This document shows positions 17,172 through 25,638 of a DNA stretch of 64,000 nt, piece after piece. Position 1 is the first letter of the stretch. Every line of letters starts with the position of its first letter. A program made the position numbers and the translations under genes. The notes under the pieces are model-generated. The model was not told the DNA's origin. It worked only from the letters and a program-made list of their open reading frames with translations, and did no database searches. The stretch comes from a virus. Where the stretch lies: IMG/VR virus record IMGVR_UViG_3300049728_000159, positions 1 through 64,000 of that record, one strand, 5' to 3'.

Positions 17172-18742
17172 TGAGTAATGCTGGTTCAACTTCCTCTTTG
17201 CTAAACAGCCTGATGGCCGAGAATCTACTGTCCGGCTCTTATGTGCTGACGCAAATTCAGTTGCTGAGTGATTCACTGAAGTACAACACCGAGGGTGGAT
17301 CCATTTCGTACGACGATTACTACAATCGTCTCGAAAAGGAACTTGACGAAGTGTCTCGTATCGAACTCAGGAACGACGTGGTGCCAGGGACCGAGTCTCA
17401 GTATCAGATCCAGCTGAGCGTCGCCATGGAGCGGGTGAACACCGACTGTTCCAAGTTGACCCAGCACATCCTCCACTTCAGAGCTCTGCTGAACAACGCT
17501 CTGGTCAAGAGCAAGACTCTGTCAGCCTCCTTCGTCGCCTGGTACACGCTGGCGGCCAACGAGGTTCTCGAGGAGACCAAGGCCAAGTTGCCCACATCAG
17601 CGGTCAAGGCCCTGGCGGATAGCGAGTTCTCGCGTCTGTTCAGCGGTTTGAACATGGAAGTGGAGTCCCTGGTTACCGCTCTCAATGTACAGATGGAGCA
17701 GATCAAGGAACACAAGAAGTCTCAGCAGGAAAAGTACAAGATGGGTCAGGATCAGGCCAATGCCAGTTGGGTTGGAAGGCTTCCTGAATATGGTGTGACC
17801 TCTGATCCTGCAGCCCAGGCCCTGGTTAGAAAGGGCATGCATCATCAGGAAGAGGACAAGGAAGATGGTCCGCCCAATTTCGTTAGCCAGAGGCCCATAC
17901 TGAATCCTCCGCCTCAACCACCGGCGATCCCTCCCTACACTCCACCAGAGAAACCGTTCATTGTTCAGACTGAGAATCACGGAACTGTCCAAACTGAGAA
18001 GCATGGAACAGCCGTGACGGATCAATCTGGGACGATTGTCTCCTCGACGGTCGAATCGAGATCATTCGTTGCCGACACAACCACGGTGACATCAACTCAT
18101 CCGAGCATATTCACTCCTCCGGTGAACACCATCGTCTTCACCCTTCCGGATGATGTGAATCCTGAACTCAAGGGCACCTTCGTCAAGTTCGGCTCCCCTC
18201 AGCCTGTTGAGATCCTGAATGAGCCCAAGGATGTTGTGAGAGGGACGACACCGTTCCTCCCTGATGACGAATACGAGGCTGAAGACGGATCCTTCCAGAA
18301 GCAGGTTGACAACTTCGTAGACAGCGTAGATCAACAGGGAGAACAGGGTCCAGACCCAGTTGTCGTGAACGTGGACAAGACAGCCCGTGATCGGATGGAG
18401 ATGATCCTGGCTATGGAAGCTGGAGATGCCGAGCCTCTTCCGGATGTGACTGAGTTGGACAAAGAGATACAGAAGGGTCCAGACCCAGACCCGTTACCAC
18501 AGGATGATCCTCAGTATGGAGAAGTTGCCGAAGTCTTGCTTGACAGCCCAGCGTTGCCACCGAGAGTTGTTGACGAGAAGCCGGAACTCAAGCCAGAGGA
18601 CAGAATTCTTTCGCTTGACGACCTCAAGAAGCAATTGGAGCCAACTCCAGCAGCCGTTCCTACACCAGAAATCACTCCAACGACCACTCCTGGTGCACCC
18701 CGGCGCAAACTGATTCTGGACTTCGACGACGAGTTGCTATGA
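17171..18742 (+). CDS. large protein with helical head, Pro-rich linker and acidic tip
   Basis: 523 residues. Residues 1-210 are helical, with a coiled-coil-like stretch near 180-200. A long Pro/Thr/acidic linker follows, with a short repeat (VQTENHGT/VQTEKHGT). The protein ends in LILDFDDELL, reminiscent of acidic tips on single-strand-binding proteins that recruit partners. No DNA-binding domain is recognisable, so that link is only a pattern. Sits between two small genes with overlapping stops and starts. Confidence 0.65.
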   Translation: MSNAGSTSSLLNSLMAENLLSGSYVLTQIQLLSDSLKYNTEGGSISYDDYYNRLEKELDEVSRIELRNDVVPGTESQYQIQLSVAMERVNTDCSKLTQHILHFRALLNNALVKSKTLSASFVAWYTLAANEVLEETKAKLPTSAVKALADSEFSRLFSGLNMEVESLVTALNVQMEQIKEHKKSQQEKYKMGQDQANASWVGRLPEYGVTSDPAAQALVRKGMHHQEEDKEDGPPNFVSQRPILNPPPQPPAIPPYTPPEKPFIVQTENHGTVQTEKHGTAVTDQSGTIVSSTVESRSFVADTTTVTSTHPSIFTPPVNTIVFTLPDDVNPELKGTFVKFGSPQPVEILNEPKDVVRGTTPFLPDDEYEAEDGSFQKQVDNFVDSVDQQGEQGPDPVVVNVDKTARDRMEMILAMEAGDAEPLPDVTELDKEIQKGPDPDPLPQDDPQYGEVAEVLLDSPALPPRVVDEKPELKPEDRILSLDDLKKQLEPTPAAVPTPEITPTTTPGAPRRKLILDFDDELL

Positions 18743-19044
18743 TCGGACTTCAAAGCTGCCCTGGCTGCATGTACTCTGGAGGAACTCATCTGGAGTCATG
18801 CCCCGAGGCCGCACACAACAAGTATCGTGAGCCTCCACCGCCTCCTTTGCGTGTGTTCATCATCACATACTACAACCAGATTGATCAGGTCAGTTGCCTC
18901 AATCTTTGGGAGGATGGAGCCTACTTCACTGATGAAGCCAAGGCTGAACATGTGGTTGACTTGTTGACTGAGACAGTTGCCCACGACTACAGTGGGAAAC
19001 CTATCACTGTCTACAAAGTTACAGAACTGGTGCCCTATGGCTAA
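18739..19044 (+). CDS. small Cys-motif hypothetical protein
   Basis: 101 residues, start overlapping the previous stop. CPGC with a second Cys/His group in the first 25 residues suggests zinc binding, followed by a Pro run and a compact beta/helix domain. Overlaps the next start by 8 bases. Confidence 0.6.
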   Translation: MIGLQSCPGCMYSGGTHLESCPEAAHNKYREPPPPPLRVFIITYYNQIDQVSCLNLWEDGAYFTDEAKAEHVVDLLTETVAHDYSGKPITVYKVTELVPYG

Positions 19045-19177
19045 CCTCTACGCTCGAGAACAAGAAGTGGAAGCGTCTGAACGTCGCATGATCGAGATGA
19101 TCGTCCGTGAGAAACTCTGGCTCAGGCCGGGGATGAGTTATCTGAAAGGGAGATATGACATCGGAGGAAATTCGTAA
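19037..19177 (+). CDS. very small hypothetical protein
   Basis: 46 residues from ATG 19037, overlapping the preceding stop by 8 bases and the next gene by 23. Charged helix (EQEVEASERRMIEMIVREK). No function suggested. Confidence 0.45.
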   Translation: MANLYAREQEVEASERRMIEMIVREKLWLRPGMSYLKGRYDIGGNS

Positions 19178-19373
19178 CATCCCCAAAATCTTGGAAGCAT
19201 CCTTGAATGCTATCCCCGAACCTCACAATGCGGGTGAGGAAGAGGTCAAGCGCACCTTGTCGACTGTGATTGGTATCGCTGTTGCTATCGATCTGTTGAC
19301 AGAGATTGCTGCTCAGTTGGCAGATCATAACAAGTACACTCGCAGGATTCACAGCATTCCGGACAACTTCTGA
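19155..19373 (+). CDS. small hypothetical protein
   Basis: 72 residues with a GGGAGAT site just before ATG. Two helices with an Ala/Ile-rich second half (VIGIAVAIDLLTEIAAQL) that could pack or touch a membrane. The 107 bases that follow hold two weak hairpins (19417-19433 and 19461-19477) but no promoter copy. Confidence 0.6.
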   Translation: MTSEEIRNIPKILEASLNAIPEPHNAGEEEVKRTLSTVIGIAVAIDLLTEIAAQLADHNKYTRRIHSIPDNF

Positions 19374-19480
19374 TTTCACGCCGAAAACGGTATTAGAAAT
19401 CACATAAGAAAACACGCAGCATAGTCGATGCTGTTCCATCCGATACAGCGTTCTTGCCTAATTCACTGGATAAGTGAAAC

Positions 19481-19954
19481 ATGAATTGTGACCTACAAAT
19501 ACGCACTGACTTCGTTGGTCCCACAGTCTTGGAGTTAGAGCCTGTGCTGGACGATATTCAAGGCCCGGTCGAAGTTAGATGGGAAGGAACATCTCCCGAG
19601 GTCGCTGCTCTCTCACGCCATCCGAAGCGTTTCTTCGTTCTGATAGTGCCTGACCTCAGTGGTATGGAAAGGGCTGCCACCGTCACAGGCAAGAGCATGA
19701 AGCTGGACGGAAGCGTCGTGGATCTCATCAAGAATGCCCTGAACACTCGCCACAACACTCGCAATAACTGGAGGACCACGGTAGACGACCTTGGGTCTGG
19801 GGTGGCAAGAGGTATAATTACCAAGATGAGTGCAGATAGCATTCGCAGGGGCAATCGACCGTACCTGGCTTCGATCACTACTGATCTGATCTGTGACGGA
19901 ATCAGCAGCCAAGACACCGATGTACTGCTGAGATTGAGAGCAATGAGGAGTTGA
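19481..19954 (+). CDS. hypothetical protein
   Basis: 157 residues. A small inverted repeat (TTCACT/AGTGAA) lies just before the ATG and brackets the GGATAAG site. No membrane segment or known motif. Ends immediately at the start of the cREC gene (TGA then ATG). Confidence 0.6.
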   Translation: MNCDLQIRTDFVGPTVLELEPVLDDIQGPVEVRWEGTSPEVAALSRHPKRFFVLIVPDLSGMERAATVTGKSMKLDGSVVDLIKNALNTRHNTRNNWRTTVDDLGSGVARGIITKMSADSIRRGNRPYLASITTDLICDGISSQDTDVLLRLRAMRS

Positions 19955-20197
19955 ATGAGGCTGTGGCTAGATGATCTTCGTGAACCCTGGAAATTTGGCT
20001 TCATTGGAGCCGAGTGGGCCAGGAACTACGACGAAGCCATCACCAGACTGAGTAAGGGAGACGTCACCTTTGCCAGCCTTGATCACGACATTGGTGCCTG
20101 TCCAGAATGTACCAAGAACAACCTTCACATCGGAGATATGAAGACTCCTGACACCACCTTCCTCAACACCTGTCCTCATGCCAGAGATTTCAGATGA
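19955..20197 (+). CDS. cyclic-phosphate-processing receiver (cREC) domain protein
   Basis: 80 residues. RLWLDDLREPW at the start, ARNYDEAITRL and ASLDHDIGACPECT match the cREC_REC family: a receiver-like fold with conserved acidic residues (LDD, DHD), predicted to act in RNA repair or nucleotide-phosphate processing. RBS AGGAG precedes the ATG. Shorter than many relatives at the C-terminus. Its presence beside an RNA ligase, CCA enzyme and tRNAs supports an RNA-repair theme (inference). Confidence 0.75.
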   Translation: MRLWLDDLREPWKFGFIGAEWARNYDEAITRLSKGDVTFASLDHDIGACPECTKNNLHIGDMKTPDTTFLNTCPHARDFR

Positions 20198-21402
20198 ACA
20201 AATCTAACGACTGCCAGGAGATAATCAAGGCCCTTCTGCGCAGCAAGATAATCAAGCCGAAATCCCAGAAAAAGGGCGATCACCAAAAGTATGTTATCCA
20301 TCCCAACTATGCCCTTGCTCCTGTAAGGCGACAGATTATTGCACCAAATGCTCACACTTCCGGCAATGACATTCGATCGGGAGCGAACTTCATAAGCTAT
20401 CTCAACAAGATGTTGAAGCCCGGTGTCCTAGACGACGCCATGGGATGGACGAATCCACTGCTAGCCAAGAAGCAAACTGATGTAGTCGCTGTTCCAGAGC
20501 CCAAAACTGAGAGCGACATACTGGCTATTGTTGAATCGGCCAACAAGTTCAGTGGCGCAGCTTTGATTCCAGTCTCAGTAATTCCAAAGCAAGACCGGAA
20601 GGATCTGTTCTCGGAATTCTCGCCAGCATCTACACATGTGGACCGATCCAGCATTGAAAGGGCTGCACATGCTGATCATGTCCCTTCTCACCTTCAAACA
20701 ATTGAGGATATCGTGGAACCTCCAAAAGTTCAAGCAGCGCCTCCTATCGTTCCGAAGCCAGTCGTGCTACCGGCTCCACCAGTTGCTCCGAAACCTCTCA
20801 CCACCGCCAACGGTACACCTTGGGAGGACATGAAGGTCCCAGATCGGGTGGCAATCGATTCCCGCAACCAGGTTATCGGCCAGGAGCACAACAGGTATGT
20901 AGACCGTGCTGATGAATTGAAGATTCACATCCTGGATAGAGACCGGACCATTCGCAGTTTGCAGGAACTGAATGAAACCGAACGGAAGGAGTTCAAATCC
21001 ATCTCACTCGTCATTGAACAACTTTCGATGGCTCTCATCGCTCTGTCTTATGTGGAAACTCCCATGACACCCAAGGTGGAGACGCCAGCAGAGCCAGTCC
21101 TCGCTGTTGCTCCACCGACGCCTCCTCCTGTGATACACGCAGCACCGGCCACAGTCAGGGCGATTCGATTGCTCCCTCCGTCGCAAATCATAGCAGAGGC
21201 TGACAAGTACCTGGCTGAACGATCTCCGGTGGCTCTATCCATTTCTCAGATACTTGATCATCTCAAGGATGAGAAGGGGATAGCTCCAGCTGGCAAGCAT
21301 CCTCTCAACAATATGCACAATGCTCTACACACTGCTCTCAAAGGTGGCAAGGTGAATTTTGAACGACTAGAGAGAGGCCTATACAGCCACAAAAGTGAAT
21401 GA
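20194..21402 (+). CDS. large hypothetical protein with Pro-rich linkers
   Basis: 402 residues, start overlapping the cREC stop. Basic N-terminus, two Pro/Ala-rich linkers (about 180-200 and 290-320), a helical charged segment (about 225-280) and a compact C-terminal part (about 325-400, SISQILDHLKDEKGIAP, LHTALKGGKVNFERL) that resembles a winged-helix in length and pattern. No firm family match. Confidence 0.6.
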   Translation: MNKSNDCQEIIKALLRSKIIKPKSQKKGDHQKYVIHPNYALAPVRRQIIAPNAHTSGNDIRSGANFISYLNKMLKPGVLDDAMGWTNPLLAKKQTDVVAVPEPKTESDILAIVESANKFSGAALIPVSVIPKQDRKDLFSEFSPASTHVDRSSIERAAHADHVPSHLQTIEDIVEPPKVQAAPPIVPKPVVLPAPPVAPKPLTTANGTPWEDMKVPDRVAIDSRNQVIGQEHNRYVDRADELKIHILDRDRTIRSLQELNETERKEFKSISLVIEQLSMALIALSYVETPMTPKVETPAEPVLAVAPPTPPPVIHAAPATVRAIRLLPPSQIIAEADKYLAERSPVALSISQILDHLKDEKGIAPAGKHPLNNMHNALHTALKGGKVNFERLERGLYSHKSE

Positions 21403-21422
21403 ATCCGTAGTATACTTGCAGG

Positions 21423-21453
21423 GAGGTCGTCCTCGTGATGACCTCTTTTCTTT
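21423..21453 (+). terminator. rho-independent terminator
   Basis: Nine-pair stem GAGGTCGTC/GATGACCTC (one G-U pair) with a 5-base loop, followed by TTTTCTTT. It follows the 402-residue gene. The ribosome site of the next gene (GGAGG) begins right after the T-run, so it may also act as an attenuator if transcription starts just upstream (a TATACT lies at about 21411). Confidence 0.8.
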
Positions 21454-21462
21454 GGAGGTAAG

Positions 21463-21792
21463 ATGGCAAAGTCTATCGTCAAACAGGCGGCTCCTCGACC
21501 AGCCCAATGCCCAGCTTGCGGAGGCTCTCGTGAGAACCCAAACCTGCGGCCTGAAACCGAATTATTTGATGCCTACATCTGTCCCTCAAGGTATCATCTC
21601 TTGGCGGACCTTTCGTGGGAAGACTACAAGGCCGAACGTGCTGCAAGACCCAAGCTGACCATCGTGCCTTCTAAAAAGAAGAGACCAAGTAGAAGTAAGA
21701 AACGCACGTCTGTGAGAACCTCTACAGTATCTAAAGGAAAGCGACAGAAAGCTCGTTTCCTAGATACAAGGGAGGAGGGTTCCGCCGCGTAA
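21463..21792 (+). CDS. zinc-ribbon protein with basic tail
   Basis: 109 residues with a strong GGAGG site. CPACGG near residue 17 and a single later Cys (YICPS) suggest a zinc or partial zinc site; the last 50 residues are Lys/Arg/Ser-rich. A nucleic-acid-binding role is plausible but unproven. Confidence 0.6.
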   Translation: MAKSIVKQAAPRPAQCPACGGSRENPNLRPETELFDAYICPSRYHLLADLSWEDYKAERAARPKLTIVPSKKKRPSRSKKRTSVRTSTVSKGKRQKARFLDTREEGSAA

Positions 21793-21811
21793 CTCAAACG
21801 AGGTGTGAACC

Positions 21812-22597
21812 ATGACTCAGAAGGATATCTGGCAGGATATCTACCAAACAATCCACAGAAATGGGAAGTTAGTCAAACCCAGGGGTCTCACAGTTTTGGA
21901 GGTTGAGAACTTCGCCTATGAACTCCCTCCCTATGTTAGATTCCCCAGCTTCGTTCCCCGCAACCTCAAGTTAGGATACATCAAGGATGAGTTCCGTTGG
22001 TACCTGAACGGAGATCCCTATGACCTATCCATCTGCGACAAGGCGTCGATATGGAAGAACATCGTTCACAAGGGACGGTTGAATTCCAACTATGGACTGT
22101 ATGCCTTCCGCATGAAGGGGTTCAACTGGGTGGTGGAAGAACTTGGCCGGGATAAGGATTCCCGCCGTGCCTACATTACCATCCTTGACCACACGCATCT
22201 TATCGCCGAGGCGAAGGACGTGCCTTGCACGATGTGCATTGGCTTCCGCATTCGTGACAACAAGCTGAATATGTCAGTCCGCATGCGGTCGCAAGACATG
22301 GTGTACGGCATGGGCAACGATGCTCCAGCTTTCAGCTTCATCCATGAGATGGTACACAATGCCCTGCTTGTAGCCTATCCAGAGTTACAGCTGGGAACCT
22401 ATCATCACGTGTCCGATTCAGCCCATATCTACGAGCGGCACTTTGAACTGCTCGAGAAGCTAGTGAGTCCGGATGTCGAGTTTACGGAAATCGAAATCCC
22501 CCGCATAGCCGGACCATTGGAAGTGGTGGCTCTGACAACAGGGACCTATCCAACCACTGACTTTGACTTCTCTAAGTGGTTGATAACTTCCAACTGA
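21812..22597 (+). CDS. thymidylate synthase-family enzyme, probably dCMP-specific
   Basis: 261 residues, usual length for the family. Visible: KPRGLTVLE near the N-terminus, SRR (117-119), catalytic Cys139 in VPCTM, the phosphate-binding RSQD (159-162), and HIYERH (205-210). The position matching Asn177 of E. coli thymidylate synthase, which selects dUMP, is Asp170 here; Asp at that place is the mark of dCMP hydroxymethylases and methylases such as T4 gp42. The product may therefore be a 5-modified dCMP for phage DNA. Next to dUTPase. Which carbon unit is added cannot be read. Confidence 0.8.
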   Translation: MTQKDIWQDIYQTIHRNGKLVKPRGLTVLEVENFAYELPPYVRFPSFVPRNLKLGYIKDEFRWYLNGDPYDLSICDKASIWKNIVHKGRLNSNYGLYAFRMKGFNWVVEELGRDKDSRRAYITILDHTHLIAEAKDVPCTMCIGFRIRDNKLNMSVRMRSQDMVYGMGNDAPAFSFIHEMVHNALLVAYPELQLGTYHHVSDSAHIYERHFELLEKLVSPDVEFTEIEIPRIAGPLEVVALTTGTYPTTDFDFSKWLITSN

Positions 22598-22622
22598 GAA
22601 CTGTACAAGTATTGGAGCCACC

Positions 22623-23108
22623 ATGAATGATTTTCCTGCAGTCAAGTTCAAATTGCTGCGTCCAGGATCCAGGCTTCCCCAGAGAGGCACGGAGCACTCC
22701 GGCGCATTCGACATCTACGCACCAGAGGACGGTTGCCTGTCTCCTCATGAGAGGAAGAAAGTCCCCACTGGCATAGCTCATGAAGTCTGCCAAGACTTCA
22801 ACATTGTCACGGATGGAATGGGATCAACCCAGATTCCATTCACCTTGCATGGACTCCTCATTCCTCGATCTGGCCTTGCCACTCGAGGTATCCGCCTCTA
22901 TTTCTCTCCTTGCCTGATCGACGCAGACTATCGCGGCGAAATCATGATTGGACTGGAAAATCTCAGCGAATCCGATTTCTGGTGGGAGCAGGGTGACCGG
23001 CTCGTCCAAATCGCGTATGTTCCCATGTATATGGGTACTGCGATCGCTGTAGATGAACTTTCGGATACAAGTAGAGGCACTGGAGGATTCGGCTCCACAG
23101 GAACATAA
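22623..23108 (+). CDS. dut: dUTP diphosphatase (dUTPase)
   Basis: 161 residues. All five trimeric dUTPase motifs are recognisable: AFDIYA, PRSGLATRGI, the uracil-binding CLIDADYRGEI, GDRLVQI and the C-terminal RGTGGFGSTG arm. It hydrolyses dUTP to dUMP, keeping uracil out of DNA. Lies directly after the TS-family gene, consistent with a pyrimidine nucleotide module. Confidence 0.93.
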   Translation: MNDFPAVKFKLLRPGSRLPQRGTEHSGAFDIYAPEDGCLSPHERKKVPTGIAHEVCQDFNIVTDGMGSTQIPFTLHGLLIPRSGLATRGIRLYFSPCLIDADYRGEIMIGLENLSESDFWWEQGDRLVQIAYVPMYMGTAIAVDELSDTSRGTGGFGSTGT

Positions 23109-23128
23109 TCACTGTACTGAAAGAGCAT

Positions 23129-23335
23129 ATGGAACCTCATCAATCAGCAGAGCAACAATCTTGCCCAGCCAGTGCAATCCGGTTCTGCCTGGGAGAGATT
23201 ACGCTAGAGAACTATCAGGTGGATGCAATTCCACAGGACATCCTGACGGCGGTCACTGAGGGTACAAACGAAGGTATCCGAAAGATCGCTGAAAATGCAG
23301 CCCGGTTACTTGCTCCTTGGAAGATACCTTCCTAA
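23129..23335 (+). CDS. small hypothetical protein
   Basis: 68 residues; GAAAGAG precedes the ATG. No known motif. Its TAA stop is the TAA of promoter copy 3. Confidence 0.55.
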   Translation: MEPHQSAEQQSCPASAIRFCLGEITLENYQVDAIPQDILTAVTEGTNEGIRKIAENAARLLAPWKIPS

Positions 23336-23361
23336 CCGTCTTCACTGCAATGAGCGTAGAG
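23333..23361 (+). promoter_or_regulatory. phage promoter motif, copy 3
   Basis: TAACCG (23333-23338), 17 bases, GTAGAG (23356-23361), then 6 bases and ATG 23368. The TAA is the stop of the previous gene. It sets the start of the membrane protein downstream. Confidence 0.8.
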
Positions 23362-23367
23362 AATGGT

Positions 23368-23619
23368 ATGAATAACAGCACCATCAACATGCTCACCTGT
23401 ATCGGAGTCGGGCTATTCGTTCTGGGAGGTCTGTTCATCTTCGGGTGCATTCTAGCCGCACACATCGCCTGGTGGAGAGGGCGAAGGAAGGTGAACACTC
23501 ATGTCCAAAGTCCGTGCTACCTTGAGCCAGATACAACTGCTCCGACTCTTCAGTGGGAAGACGATCACTATCAACTTACCTCCGGGAGCAACCGAGATCT
23601 ATCTCGTCGCCAGTACTGA
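23368..23619 (+). CDS. small membrane protein
   Basis: 83 residues from ATG 23368, chosen by the promoter rule; the frame extends to 23317 but that start has no ribosome site. One transmembrane segment at about 9-31 (CIGVGLFVLGGLFIFGCILA) followed by a basic stop-transfer region (RGRRK). The last 39 codons overlap the next gene in another frame, so the C-terminus may be a read-on. Confidence 0.55.
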   Translation: MNNSTINMLTCIGVGLFVLGGLFIFGCILAAHIAWWRGRRKVNTHVQSPCYLEPDTTAPTLQWEDDHYQLTSGSNRDLSRRQY

Positions 23620-23824
23620 TGTCATCAGAACTGCTGCCACTGCTGCTCCTACTTCTGAGATTCCCAAGGAAACTGTCAAGGATGAGTACACCGCCAACCG
23701 AGTGCTCAAGGATCTCAACACTCGATTCTGGAAGACGGTGGATCACATCTTTGCTTCTCCAGTGAAGGATCCGCTGCCCGGTCCACCTCAGCCACCCAAA
23801 ACAAATGAACACCCTGTTGCTTAA
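23501..23824 (+). CDS. hypothetical protein
   Basis: 107 residues. Overlaps the membrane-protein gene by 119 bases in a different frame, which is unusually long for this genome. C-terminal Pro-rich tail. No known motif. Confidence 0.5.
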   Translation: MSKVRATLSQIQLLRLFSGKTITINLPPGATEIYLVASTDVIRTAATAAPTSEIPKETVKDEYTANRVLKDLNTRFWKTVDHIFASPVKDPLPGPPQPPKTNEHPVA

Positions 23825-23859
23825 ACAGACTACAATGATCTCTACAGGGGAGTAACGCC

Positions 23860-24480
23860 ATGCGCTTTGTGGAAGTGTCACCTGAAGAATTGCAGAACCT
23901 GCGACCGGCTCTCAGCTTGCTGGAAAGAGTAAACCATGCCTCTTCCAGCGAGATGGCCAACTACACCATCTATGGGATCTGCACCAAGCCCGAACTCCTC
24001 GAGGATGCCGAAGAGACGGTGTTCTACTGGGATGACGAAGACGAAGATCACGAAGAGACCAAGACCAAGTTGAGCGTGATCGCTGTTGCAGTTCCCATGT
24101 CCTCTGATTTCTTGTACTACCTGACCGGCAGTGGCTTGAAGATCCATGGCCTGACCTTTGCATACTTCGAGGGAGAAGGAAAGGGTGACCGCACTGATGA
24201 GTTCGGCGCCAAGCAGCACGATCGCATCTCCATGGACGATTTCCAGCACCTGGCTGTAGCAGATGGCGACGTCTGGCTTGGCGACTTCCTCCAGAAGCAC
24301 AGAAGCGGCGGAGAACATGGACTTCCAGAGGCTCCTCATGAAGAAGTTGAGAGAGATTCAGAAGCGACCCTGAATGCAGTACCAGAACCAGAGGACATTC
24401 ATCCTCCTGCTGCTCCACCGGCAGCGCCCAAGGCGTCGTCACTGCATTACGAGGGGTTGGAAGATTGGTTTACTCACTAG
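23860..24480 (+). CDS. hypothetical acidic protein
   Basis: 206 residues with GGGGAG site. A compact N-terminal part, a run of acidic residues (WDDEDEDHEE, about 57-66) and an Ala/Pro-rich C-terminal linker ending EGLEDWFTH. No family recognised. Overlaps the next gene by 16 bases. Confidence 0.6.
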   Translation: MRFVEVSPEELQNLRPALSLLERVNHASSSEMANYTIYGICTKPELLEDAEETVFYWDDEDEDHEETKTKLSVIAVAVPMSSDFLYYLTGSGLKIHGLTFAYFEGEGKGDRTDEFGAKQHDRISMDDFQHLAVADGDVWLGDFLQKHRSGGEHGLPEAPHEEVERDSEATLNAVPEPEDIHPPAAPPAAPKASSLHYEGLEDWFTH

Positions 24481-24767
24481 AGACCGACTGCAAAGGGTTC
24501 GTCAAAGTTCGGCTTAGATACACAACTACGAACCCTGTGCATATCCGTTCGGTTACTCTATCCTCCCAGTTTGGACTCGAAGGACCGTTCTTCGAGGAAA
24601 TCTTCGTGCTGATCCCTCAGAGAGAAGCCTTCCCCCTGCTCGAAGCATTCCTCCCGATGTTCAATCGGTTGAAGGAACACAAGTTTCTCGACGAGAGCGC
24701 GATTCTCAAGGATTTCAAGATAGTTGATGAAGATCTATGGTCACTGGCATATAAATTTCCTCTGTGA
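24465..24767 (+). CDS. hypothetical protein
   Basis: 100 residues from a TTG start with GAGGGG nine bases upstream. Predicted mixed fold, no motif. Its stop lies five bases before the TnpB remnant that points the other way. Confidence 0.5.
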   Translation: MVYSLETDCKGFVKVRLRYTTTNPVHIRSVTLSSQFGLEGPFFEEIFVLIPQREAFPLLEAFLPMFNRLKEHKFLDESAILKDFKIVDEDLWSLAYKFPL

Positions 24768-24772
24768 ATTAC

Positions 24773-25070
24773 TCATAACAATGAGCTTCCAGCTTCAACG
24801 GCATCTGCGTTAGCTGAGGATTTGCATCCCAACTTCCGTCTTACGTTGCCTCCACTGGCAGTAGCGCCAATCCCTGACGCCAGTATCCGTAGACCTTCGT
24901 CCCGGATATTCCTTGCCGCGTTTATATCGCGGTCGTGATGTGTCAAACAAGACGGACAAACCCATGAACGAATATCCAAGGACATTTTACCCATTTGATA
25001 CCCACACTCAGAACAAACCTTACTTGACGGAAACCATCGACTCACTTTGACGAATGCTTTTCCATCACGG
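24773..25070 (-). pseudogene. C-terminal remnant of a TnpB gene
   Basis: About 99 codons matching the end of a TnpB of a different subtype from the 9.9 kb copy: FVKVSRWFPSSKVCSECGYQ, WVCPSC, HDRDINAARNI and the typical GATASGGNVRRK tail. The RuvC N-terminal half is missing. The frame stays open upstream to 25378, but that part is the antisense of an HNH reading frame. The break is near 25070. Confidence 0.8.
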
Positions 25071-25412
25071 ACGGAAAACAGATCATCGCTGAAGAGTTCT
25101 GGGAGCAGATCAACAAGGAGGCCGGCAACGGCTGCTGGGAAGTTCGCTTCGAAGTCACTCGCAGCAAGAAGGGTACGATCAAGAAGGTCGCCCATATCCC
25201 CTGGCTGGGAAAGGGACTGCCTGCTACCCGGCTGGCCTGGTATCTCACTGGGCAGGTGATGGATCCGAATGACTCCAACATCTACAACGAGTGTGGCAAT
25301 GACAAGTGCGTGAACCCGGCTCATCACTATCAGGGTGCACTGGGCAAGATTCGTAAGCAGGTTGCTCGTGAGAAGCATCCTGACGTCCTCCCAGCTACAT
25401 TCAACGAAGTCA
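25070..25412 (+). pseudogene. HNH endonuclease remnant lacking its start
   Basis: The plus frame reads EEFWEQINKEAGNGCWEVRF and later NECGNDKCVNPAHHYQG, the pattern of phage HNH endonucleases of the FW-x-C-W ... C-x4-C-VNP-x-H type. No in-frame start codon exists before the TnpB breakpoint, and after about 25412 the frame loses sense while another frame takes over. So it is truncated at the 5' end and probably frameshifted at the 3' end. Confidence 0.6.
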
Positions 25413-25416
25413 ATGA

Positions 25417-25638
25417 GTGGTCACCACGATCTTCGACTACATCAGTGGCCGGATCAATCATGGTTGGAATGCTGAGCACGGATTCACATTCAAGGAGCTC
25501 GAGGCACAGTTCGTTCCCGCTGAAATTCCCAGTGGTGATGATCTTCGCAAGGCTCTCAATTGCAAGCGTGGCAAGTCCCTCTTCGAACTCAAGGAGGGCA
25601 AGTGGTATGCAACCGGAATGCAGGAAGTGAAGAGATGA
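25417..25638 (+). CDS. small hypothetical protein or tail of the HNH remnant
   Basis: 73 residues from GTG 25417. The sequence (TFKELEAQFVPAEIPSGDDL, GKSLFELKEGKWYATG) looks natural, like a small winged-helix. With no good ribosome site and the HNH frame ending in sense just before it, it may be the original C-terminus of that protein after a one-base shift. Stop overlaps the S4 gene start (ATGA). Confidence 0.45.
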   Translation: MVTTIFDYISGRINHGWNAEHGFTFKELEAQFVPAEIPSGDDLRKALNCKRGKSLFELKEGKWYATGMQEVKR

